NCBI GenBank assembly: GCA_023435335.1 | Contig: JAEYRU010000057.1 | Location: forward strand, 1-12,937 | Direction of reading: 5' to 3' | Source of the DNA: Pseudomonadota bacterium | GTDB taxonomy: Bacteria; Pseudomonadota; Alphaproteobacteria; Rhizobiales; Rhizobiaceae | Length of the DNA: 12,937 nt | Shown here: positions 8,197 to 12,937 of the stretch, piece after piece | How the letters are laid out: every line of letters begins with the position of its first letter | How positions within the stretch are numbered: position 1 is the first letter of the stretch | Notes under the pieces: model-generated | The model's database searches: none | Told to the model about the DNA's origin: nothing | The model's input: the letters and a program-made list of their open reading frames with translations, nothing else | Program-made: the position numbers and the translations under genes

Positions 8197-8427
8197 TCAA
8201 GTTTCCGGAGTGCGACGGTCCAGGGAGTTGACGGCGGGGTGGTCCCGCCAAATCCCTGCCACCGTACGTGTAGCTTCCTTCCAATCGAGGCTACCGCCTT
8301 GTCTCTTATCAAGGATGAGATCGAGAGCAGTGCGGATGATGTCCGACTGGGTCCTGCCAGTCTGGGCAGAAATTAAGTCAATGGCCGCCATTTGATCCGA
8401 GCGTAGGAAAGCCTGTACTTTCCGCAT
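8197..8427 (-). CDS. Ribbon-helix-helix (CopG/Arc-type) DNA-binding protein, putative antitoxin
   Basis: This 76-residue protein has a short N-terminal strand (KVQAFLRSD, residues 3-11) and two helices (MAAIDLISAQTG, then RTQSDIIRTALDLILDK at 25-41). That is the ribbon-helix-helix layout in which paired strands of a dimer read the DNA major groove. The tail (WKEATRTVAGIWRDH) resembles the toxin-binding extensions of many CopG-type antitoxins. The start is ATG 8427, with AGGGTGG close upstream; a TTG at 8448 in frame is a weaker alternative. It leads a two-gene operon with a 2-nt gap to the next start, as in type II toxin-antitoxin modules, and probably represses its own promoter. Its partner is larger than typical toxins, so a regulator of a defence or restriction-like gene is also possible. 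Confidence 0.75.
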   Translation of the reverse strand: MRKVQAFLRSDQMAAIDLISAQTGRTQSDIIRTALDLILDKRQGGSLDWKEATRTVAGIWRDHPAVNSLDRRTPET

Positions 8428-8445
8428 CAAAGCCACCCTGCTGAG

Positions 8446-8473
8446 CAAATCTATTCTATCTATAGGAATTCCT
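8446..8473 (-). promoter_or_regulatory. AT-rich putative promoter/operator of the RHH operon
   Basis: Just upstream of the RHH start lies a locally AT-rich stretch with the perfect palindrome AGGAATTCCT (8464-8473) and repeated CTAT/ATAG half-elements (8451-8464). On the minus strand TAGAAT (within 8451-8460) could serve as a -10 hexamer. RHH proteins typically bind tandem short repeats over their own promoter, so autoregulation here is likely, but no confident -35 is seen. Confidence 0.35.
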
Positions 8474-8492
8474 GGCCGGATACAGAGGATCT

Positions 8493-8517
8493 CCGTTCGG
8501 TTCCCTCACACGAACGG
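8493..8517 (-). terminator. Hairpin across the phosphofructokinase stop codon
   Basis: CCGTTCG (8493-8499) and CGAACGG (8511-8517) form a perfect 7-bp stem whose 11-nt loop contains the TGA stop of the minus-strand phosphofructokinase gene. No T-run follows, so termination would be inefficient or would need Rho. It lies at the junction between the GC-rich chromosome and the lower-GC cassette. Confidence 0.35.
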
Positions 8518-9672
8518 CCTGGCCGGCGCGAACCTCCGCGGCAGCAGCCGTTCCAGATAGGCGCGTCCCGCGGGCGCGATGCGGTTTTCGTGCGGCAGCA
8601 GGAAGTCCTTCGGCATGTGCCTCGTCTTGCCCGCGACCTTGTCGAGCGGCACCAGCACCGGCCGCGTCACGCCGTCGACCAGCTGCAGCGCCACGGAGCC
8701 GCCGCCCCGCGCCGCAGCCTCCACCGCGAAGACGCCGGCCGCGAATGCTTCCTTCGCATCAGTGTCGCTGATCATGGAGATCGCCCCGCGCGGCAGATAG
8801 CCGAACGTGTCGACGCGGGCGCGCTTGCCGCGCAGGTCCTCCGCCAGGATGCGCTCGATCGCCTGGCCGAGATCTGTGCCGGACAGGCGCACATTGCCGT
8901 GCGCGTCGCGCTCCTGCAGTTCCGGCGGCACCAGCTCCTCGACGAGCGACTTGCCGCTGGTGCCGGAGACGCCTTCCGACATCGCGACGATGCAGCGATT
9001 GTGGCGCGCCATGACGAGGCGCACGTCCTCCACGAAGCGCTCTCGCTCGAAGGGACGTTCCGGCACGTAGAGCAGATGCGGGCCGCTATCCTCGTCCATC
9101 TGCCAGGCCGCCGAAGCGGCGGTCAGGAAGCCGGCGTGGCGGCCCATCACGATGCCTACATAGATGCCGGGCAGGGCGCGGAAATCGAGATCGACCGACA
9201 GGAACGCGCTCGCCACGAACTCGCCCGCCGAGATGAAGCCCGGCGTGTGGTCGTTCTCCTCGAGGTCGTTGTCGATCGTCTTGGGGGCGTGCACGCAGGC
9301 GATCTGTCCGCCCGCGGCGTCGTTCAGGATCTGCTGTGTCCCTGCGGTGTCGTTGCCGCCGATATAGATGAAGGCGGTGGCGCCGACCTTCTTCAGCCCG
9401 GCCAGGATCTCCTCACAATAGGCGGCGTCCGGCTTGTCGCGGGTGGAGCCGAGCGCGGCGCTTGGGGTCGCCGCGATCCTCATCAGCTCGGCCTCGGAAA
9501 GCGCTCCCAGGTCGACGAAGTGCTCCTGGCGGATACCGCGCACGCCGTGCAGCGCGCCAAGCACGCGCGCCTTCGGGTCGCGCCTTTTCGCCTCGATCAC
9601 GATGCCGGCGAGCGTCTGGTTGATCACCGCCGTCGGTCCGCCGCCCTGCGCGATCACGAAAGTCTCGGCCAT
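8506..9672 (-). CDS. pfp: 6-phosphofructokinase, probably pyrophosphate-dependent
   Basis: This is a 388-residue cytoplasmic enzyme of the PfkA family that phosphorylates fructose 6-phosphate at C1. The phosphate-donor loop reads GGNDT (105-109), with D108 where ATP-dependent enzymes have Gly. The catalytic segment is PKTIDND (130-136): K131 replaces the Gly of ATP-type enzymes, and D134 is the catalytic base. D108 plus K131 is the known signature of pyrophosphate use, which makes the reaction reversible. MGRHAG (176-181) is the family substrate motif. The start has GGAGG seven bases upstream. The gene is divergent from a TPR protein and has a LacI/Cra-like operator 47 bases before its ATG. 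Asn at the third position of the GGDD-type loop is a slight departure. Sedoheptulose 7-phosphate is another substrate known for PPi enzymes and cannot be excluded. Confidence 0.88.
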   Translation of the reverse strand: MAETFVIAQGGGPTAVINQTLAGIVIEAKRRDPKARVLGALHGVRGIRQEHFVDLGALSEAELMRIAATPSAALGSTRDKPDAAYCEEILAGLKKVGATAFIYIGGNDTAGTQQILNDAAGGQIACVHAPKTIDNDLEENDHTPGFISAGEFVASAFLSVDLDFRALPGIYVGIVMGRHAGFLTAASAAWQMDEDSGPHLLYVPERPFERERFVEDVRLVMARHNRCIVAMSEGVSGTSGKSLVEELVPPELQERDAHGNVRLSGTDLGQAIERILAEDLRGKRARVDTFGYLPRGAISMISDTDAKEAFAAGVFAVEAAARGGGSVALQLVDGVTRPVLVPLDKVAGKTRHMPKDFLLPHENRIAPAGRAYLERLLPRRFAPARPFV

Positions 9673-9718
9673 GCTGCTCCTCCGATAACTGCGCTCGATG
9701 AGTCCGGCGCGGGCCTTC

Positions 9719-9732
9719 TAAATCGATTCAGT
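9719..9732 (-). promoter_or_regulatory. Cra/LacI-family-like operator upstream of phosphofructokinase
   Basis: On the minus strand the sequence is ACTGAATCGATTTA, which satisfies every position of the enterobacterial Cra (FruR) consensus RSTGAAWCSNTHHW as I recall it. It is a near-palindrome with a central CG, typical of LacI-family sites: CTaAATCGATTcAG, one mismatched pair. It lies 47 bases before the phosphofructokinase start and about 105 bases before the divergent TPR gene. Alphaproteobacteria generally lack Cra itself, so another LacI-family sugar regulator is the likely reader (inference). Confidence 0.45.
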
Positions 9733-9837
9733 TTTGCGCGTCCAGTGTCGGCATGCAAGCGGAGTGCGGGGATGCGTTCCGCTTGGAGGCCCGGCGGCAA
9801 TTGCGCTAGGCTGGCAACCTCACGCAGGGAGCATGCC

Positions 9838-11160
9838 TTGAGCCTCACCGATCTCCATGGACTTGCCCTTTCCGGCGCCGGCGCCGCCAGTGTCGAACAC
9901 TATGAGAACGCGCTGCATGGCCTGCGCTGCTTCATCGGCGATCCGATCGGCGAGGCTGACGCGGCGATTGCCGCCGATCCCGGGTTCGTCATGGCGCATG
10001 TGTTCAAGGGCTACGTCTACGGCCTTTCGACCGAGGCGGCCGCCATGCCGGTGGCGCGCGCCTGCTTCGAAGCCGCATCGGCGCTTCCGGCCACGGTCCG
10101 CGAGCGGGCGCATGTGGCCGCGCTCGGGCATCTGGCCGCCGGCCGCTGGCATCAGGCGGGGCAGATGCTGGAAGACATAGCGATCGAGCATCCCCGCGAC
10201 GCGCTGGCGCTGCAGGCCGGCCACCAGATCGATTTCTTCACCGGCAATGCGCGGCTGCTGCGCGACCGCATCGCCCGCGCCCTGCCAAGCTGGGATGCGG
10301 CCGCGCCGGGCTACCACGCGCTGCTCGGCATGCATGCCTTCGGACTGGAGGAAATGGGCGACTACGCGCGTGCGGAAGCTGCGGGCAGGCGCGCGGTTGA
10401 ACTCGAGCCGCGCGACGGCTGGGCCCAGCATGCGGTCGCCCACGTCATGGAGATGCAGGCGCGTCAGAAGGAGGGCATCGCCTGGATGCGGGCGAACCCC
10501 GACGCCTGGTCGAAGGAGAGCTTTCTGCAGGTGCATAACTGGTGGCATCTGGCGCTTTTCCACTTCGAGCTCGGCGAGGTGGACGAGGTGTTCACGCTGT
10601 TCGACGGGCCGATCTTCGGCAGCCGTTCGAAGGTTTCGCTCAACATGGTGGACGCGTCCGCGATCCTGTGGCGGCTGCATCTCGGCGGAGTGGATGCCGG
10701 CGGCCGGTGGGGCGCGGTAGCGGACAATTGGGAAGCGGTCGCAGGTTCAGCCAACTACGCCTTCAACGACGCGCACGCCATGATGGCCTTCGTCGGCGCC
10801 GGCCGCGCGGCGGCGGCGCAGCGGCTTCTGGAGGCGCAGCGCGTGGCGATGGAACAGCCCGGCGACAATGCGGTCTTTACCCGCGATGTGGGCCATCCGG
10901 TGACGCAGGCGATCCACGCCTTCGGCGAAGGAGACTATGCCCGCACAGTCGAGCTGCTGCGCCCCGTACGCCACATCTCGCACCGTTTCGGCGGCAGCCA
11001 CGCGCAACGCGACGTGATCGACCTGACGTTGATCGAGGCTGCGATGCGTTCGGGCAAGGTAGCGCTGGCCCGCGCATTGACCGCGGAGCGTTTCGACGCG
11101 CGCCCCGACAGCCCGCTGTCGCGGCTCTTCGTGGAGAGGGCAAGCGGGCTGGCGGGCTAG
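9838..11160 (+). CDS. TTC38-like tetratricopeptide repeat protein
   Basis: This is a 440-residue all-helical protein of the family that includes animal TTC38, whose biochemical role is not established. Family-typical segments are HNWWHLALFHFELGEVDEV (233-251), NMVDASAILWRLHLGG (269-284), NYAFNDAHAMMAFVGAGR (306-323) and HRFGGSHAQRDV (382-393). TPR-like helix pairs are visible at about 84-117 and 157-192. No signal peptide or membrane helix is seen, so it is probably cytoplasmic. The start is taken as TTG 9838, with AGGGAG at 9826-9831 six bases upstream, because family similarity begins right there (LTDLHGLALSG). An in-frame ATG at 9772 would add 22 Arg-rich residues and also has a GGAG upstream, so it is a real alternative. 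It is divergent from the phosphofructokinase gene and shares its operator region. Confidence 0.83.
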   Translation: MSLTDLHGLALSGAGAASVEHYENALHGLRCFIGDPIGEADAAIAADPGFVMAHVFKGYVYGLSTEAAAMPVARACFEAASALPATVRERAHVAALGHLAAGRWHQAGQMLEDIAIEHPRDALALQAGHQIDFFTGNARLLRDRIARALPSWDAAAPGYHALLGMHAFGLEEMGDYARAEAAGRRAVELEPRDGWAQHAVAHVMEMQARQKEGIAWMRANPDAWSKESFLQVHNWWHLALFHFELGEVDEVFTLFDGPIFGSRSKVSLNMVDASAILWRLHLGGVDAGGRWGAVADNWEAVAGSANYAFNDAHAMMAFVGAGRAAAAQRLLEAQRVAMEQPGDNAVFTRDVGHPVTQAIHAFGEGDYARTVELLRPVRHISHRFGGSHAQRDVIDLTLIEAAMRSGKVALARALTAERFDARPDSPLSRLFVERASGLAG

Positions 11161-11189
11161 CATCTCCGGCCCGACAAGGAGCACGGTGT

Positions 11190-11228
11190 GGTTAGTGCGC
11201 GGTTCAGCTCCCGCCTAACCAACTGAAC
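11190..11228 (+). other. Hairpin with possible H-type pseudoknot after the TPR gene
   Basis: GGTTAG (11190-11195) pairs with CTAACC (11215-11220), and GCGG (11199-11202) pairs inside it with CCGC (11211-11214), leaving TGC bulged. The loop residues TTCAG (11203-11207) are complementary to CTGAA (11223-11227) just 3' of the stem, so an H-type pseudoknot can form. It begins 30 nt after the TPR stop. There is no T-tract. It may mark the 3' end of the TPR message or the upstream edge of the structured region that follows. Confidence 0.45.
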
Positions 11229-11306
11229 TTTCACGACAATCGAAAAAAAGTTCATCCCCCCCCTTCCGGCACCTCACCCATAATGGCTGCATCGCCCTCG
11301 CGGGAA

Positions 11307-11612
11307 CCTGGTGCGCACCGGGTATCGGGTGGGCGACGGTGCCGGTTGAGCCGCGCTGCGGTAGCGCGGTCTGGTGATGAGCCCCACAGCCGGGCCCGGG
11401 ATGGTCGCGCCTCGCCGTCGCTGGACGGCGGGCGGGAGGCGCTAATGCCTGCCGAGCGGCGTACCGCGAAGCTCCCGAAAGGGAGCGAAGCGGGATCCAC
11501 GTGCATCCGGGCAAGCCACCGGACGGGCGGCCGTAAGGTCGCACTGTTACCTAGATGAGCGACCGAACGGCCGCCCGTCTTCCCACCTTCCTGCATGTGC
11601 GGGAGCGGTGGT
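11307..11612 (+). ncRNA. Candidate structured RNA (orphan mobile-element RNA or novel)
   Basis: A chain of strong stems occupies this gene-free stretch. They are: a hairpin-palindrome at 11307-11322; 7 bp at 11351-11369 with loop GCGGT; GCGCCTC/GAGGCGC plus GCCGTC/GACGGC at 11407-11442; GCTCCC-GAAA-GGGAGC at 11471-11486 enclosed by CCGC/GCGG across a GAA/GAA internal loop; a 13-bp perfect stem (11522-11534 with 11567-11579) continuing as GGTCGC/GCGACC (11537-11542, 11559-11564); and CCACC/GGTGG enclosing TCCTGC/GCGGGA at 11583-11611. T-G wobbles and the GAAA tetraloop favour the + strand. The length and the stem chain recall RNAs of mobile elements: IscB-associated HEARO/omega RNA, or 5' domain I of a group II intron (GTGCG at 11311). 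No IscB or reverse transcriptase frame follows, so it would be an orphan. No frame here looks coding. Family assignment is a guess; structure density is the firm part. Confidence 0.5.
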
Positions 11613-11640
11613 GTTCTTTGACAATGGCCAGACGCTTCGG

Positions 11641-11664
11641 CGGGCGTGGCAACGCCCCGCCGCG
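11641..11664 (+). repeat. 24-bp hairpin-forming direct repeat, copy 1
   Basis: This 24-base unit is identical to the one at 11758-11781. Its core GGGCGT-GGCA-ACGCCC is a 6-bp stem with a 4-base loop, so each copy can fold alone, like a REP-type palindromic element. Another stem (CGGGCC/GGCCCG, 11680-11695) lies between the copies. Confidence 0.8.
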
Positions 11665-11724
11665 AGCCCGACCGGGCGTCGGGCCCTATGGCCCGCCCCC
11701 GCGGAGGGCCAGCGAACGAAGTGA

Positions 11725-11742
11725 GCGATGCGGCCCGTGAGC
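11725..11742 (+). repeat. 17-18 bp direct repeat, copy 1
   Basis: GCGATGCGGCCCGTGAGC here recurs at 11783-11799 with one C missing. With the 24-bp repeat it builds a partly duplicated block, so the 11641-11800 region probably arose by duplication or by insertion of related repeat units. Confidence 0.65.
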
Positions 11743-11757
11743 GAAAGCATTCGATGC

Positions 11758-11781
11758 CGGGCGTGGCAACGCCCCGCCGCG
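11758..11781 (+). repeat. 24-bp hairpin-forming direct repeat, copy 2
   Basis: This is an exact second copy of the unit at 11641-11664, 117 bases downstream, with different bases immediately on both sides, so the identity is confined to the unit. It is followed at once by the second copy of the shorter repeat. Confidence 0.8.
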
Positions 11782-11782
11782 T

Positions 11783-11799
11783 GCGATGCGGCCGTGAGC
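11783..11799 (+). repeat. 17-18 bp direct repeat, copy 2
   Basis: This matches 11725-11742 except for one missing C in the CCC run. In copy 1 the short repeat precedes a 24-bp unit; here it follows one. The order of modules is therefore 24-mer, 18-mer, 24-mer, 17-mer. Confidence 0.65.
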
Positions 11800-11827
11800 C
11801 CGCATAGTGACGGTGCAGACACATTTT

Positions 11828-11856
11828 TTGCGAGCGTCGAAAAAAATCGCTGCAAT
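11828..11856 (+). promoter_or_regulatory. Candidate sigma-70-type promoter for xylB
   Basis: TTGCGA (11828-11833) and TGCAAT (11851-11856) are separated by exactly 17 bases and each matches the consensus hexamer at four of six positions. They lie in the only strongly AT-rich patch before xylB, with T6 at 11824-11829 and A7 at 11840-11846. Predicted transcription would start near 11863, leaving a leader of about 90 nt. A T6...A6 dyad overlaps the -35 and may be an operator or bent DNA. Confidence 0.4.
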
Positions 11857-11955
11857 CGGCCCGAAATCTTGCTATCTGGAGATCGGCGCAGGAGGAGCGC
11901 CATGCATGATTACGCCGTCTGCCATCTTGCGGCCAGCCGGCGGGGAGGAGCCCCA

Positions 11956-12937
11956 ATGTTTCTTGGCCTCGATCTCGGCACGTCCGGCGTCAAGGCGCTC
12001 CTGATCGACGAGGAGCAGAGACCGGTTGCCTCGGCTACGGGCGACCTCGACGTCTCGCGGCCCAATCCGGGCTGGTCGGAGCAGAATCCGGCGGACTGGA
12101 TCGCGGCCGCCGAAGAGGCCGTTGGCAAGCTGAAAGCGTCCCATGCGAAGGAACTTGCGGCCGTGGGCGGCATCGGCCTCTCGGGGCAGATGCACGGCGC
12201 GACGCTGATCGGCGGCGCCGGCGAGGCCCTGCGGCCCTGCATATTGTGGAACGACACGCGGAGCTACCATGAAGCGGCCGCGCTCGACGCCGATCCCCGC
12301 TTCCGCAGGATTACCGGCAACATCGTCTTTCCCGGTTTCACCGCGCCAAAGCTGGCTTGGGTAAAGGCGAATGAGCCGAAGGTCTTCTCGGCCACGCGCA
12401 AGGTGCTGCTGCCCAAGGATTATCTGCGGCTGTGGCTGACCGGCGAATACATTTCGGAAATGTCGGATTCCGCCGGCACCTCGTGGCTCGACGTAGCCGC
12501 GCGCAAGTGGTCGCCCGAGCTTCTCGCCGCGACCGGCCTGGGCGAAGGCCACATGCCGTCGCTGGTCGAAGGCACCGAACCCGGCGGCACGTTGCGCGGC
12601 TCGATCGCCGCGCGCTGGGGCATGGGCGGAAACGTCGTCGTGGCCGGCGGGGCAGGCGACAACGCTGCCTCGGCGGTCGGCATGGGCACGGTCGGCGAAG
12701 GCCATGCCTTCGTGTCGCTGGGTACGTCGGGCGTGCTGTTTGCCGCGAACGATTCCTACCGGCCGAGCCCGGAAACGGCGGTCCATACCTTCTGCCACGC
12801 GCTGCCCACCACCTGGCACCAGATGGGCGTGATCCTGTCGGCGACGGATTCGCTCAACTGGCTGGAAGGCGTCACCGGCAGGGATGCGGCCGAGCTGACG
12901 AAGGAACTCGGCGATACGCTGCAGGCGCCGTCGGGCG
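11956..12937 (+). CDS. xylB: Xylulokinase (partial, cut at window end)
   Basis: The first 327 residues of a FGGY-family kinase that converts D-xylulose to xylulose 5-phosphate with ATP, feeding the pentose phosphate pathway; the full family length is about 484. The nucleotide-binding start LGLDLGTSGVKALLID (3-18), the xylulose-binding loop GLSGQMHG (74-81) and GGAGDNAASAVGMG (231-244), with D235 at the place of the E. coli catalytic Asp233, are all intact, as is SLGTSGVLF (254-262). The start at 11956 matches the family N-terminus and has AGGAG (11946-11950) five bases upstream. A second in-frame ATG at 11902, preceded by GGAGGAG (11891-11897), would add 18 residues. A xylose isomerase gene may follow outside the window. 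No stop codon occurs before the edge. Confidence 0.95.
   Translation, partial: MFLGLDLGTSGVKALLIDEEQRPVASATGDLDVSRPNPGWSEQNPADWIAAAEEAVGKLKASHAKELAAVGGIGLSGQMHGATLIGGAGEALRPCILWNDTRSYHEAAALDADPRFRRITGNIVFPGFTAPKLAWVKANEPKVFSATRKVLLPKDYLRLWLTGEYISEMSDSAGTSWLDVAARKWSPELLAATGLGEGHMPSLVEGTEPGGTLRGSIAARWGMGGNVVVAGGAGDNAASAVGMGTVGEGHAFVSLGTSGVLFAANDSYRPSPETAVHTFCHALPTTWHQMGVILSATDSLNWLEGVTGRDAAELTKELGDTLQAPSG

Noticed and set aside
8451..8510. Search for an att direct repeat of the tRNA-Gln 3' end at the right edge of the low-GC cassette
   Set aside because: Only a short ATTCCTGG-like similarity to the T-arm is present, too short to call an attachment site. There is no integrase gene in the window.
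8590..9837. Upstream extension of the TPR reading frame
   Set aside because: The first 1.2 kb of the open frame lies opposite the phosphofructokinase gene and has no protein-family character. TPR similarity begins at the TTG at 9838.
11243..11263. A7 and C8 homopolymer runs
   Set aside because: They are unusual in look, but no stem precedes them to make a terminator and no coding frame is present for phase variation to act on.
11555..11740. Short open frames within the structured and repeat region
   Set aside because: The predicted peptides are Arg/Pro/Gly/Ala-rich, change frame between stems, and have no good ribosome binding site. I compared the frames after 11600 with the expected start of IscB or a reverse transcriptase and saw no match.

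Overview
The window reads as a piece of chromosome from a GC-rich alphaproteobacterium, most likely of the order Hyphomicrobiales (rhizobia and relatives). Reasons: the 23S-5S-tRNA(fMet) tail of an rRNA operon in the order usual for that group, a DUF982 small protein (a family concentrated in rhizobia), a fused indolepyruvate ferredoxin oxidoreductase of the alphaproteobacterial type, and strongly GC-rich third codon positions. The species cannot be named from the sequence alone.

Layout. Positions 1-673: end of an rrn operon (23S 3' part, 5S inside an 11-bp processing stem, initiator tRNA, intrinsic terminator). Positions 705-3281: an MFS exporter-like permease (+), a DUF982 protein (-), and 2-keto-3-deoxygluconate kinase kdgK (+). 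Positions 3290-7361: a 1152-residue fused 2-oxoacid (indolepyruvate/arylpyruvate) ferredoxin oxidoreductase (-), divergent from an Lrp/AsnC regulator (+) that probably controls it. Positions 7466-7540: tRNA-Gln(TTG). Positions 7598-8473: a two-gene unit of visibly lower GC (ribbon-helix-helix protein followed by an unrecognised 198-residue protein) that looks acquired and resembles a toxin-antitoxin or small defence cassette. Positions 8506-11160: a 6-phosphofructokinase with pyrophosphate-type active-site residues (-), divergent from a TTC38-like TPR protein (+), with a LacI/Cra-type operator between them. Positions 11161-11955: about 800 bases without a convincing gene but dense in RNA structure and repeats. 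Position 11956 to the end: xylulokinase xylB (+), cut by the window edge.

Functionally the metabolic genes are a mixed set for carbon use: KDG kinase feeds the Entner-Doudoroff route, xylulokinase feeds the pentose phosphate pathway, the phosphofructokinase joins hexose phosphates to glycolysis or gluconeogenesis, and the oxidoreductase handles transaminated aromatic amino acids under an amino-acid-sensing regulator. They lie on both strands and do not form one operon.

The most unusual part is 11190-11800. It holds a possible H-type pseudoknot, then about 300 nt that folds into a chain of perfect stems (one of 13 bp, one closed by a GAAA tetraloop; wobble pairs point to + strand transcription), then a duplicated 24-bp hairpin-forming repeat. 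I read it as an orphan structured RNA, perhaps the remains of a mobile element RNA (IscB-associated HEARO/omega RNA or group II intron domain I), or something undescribed. A covariance-model search would decide this.
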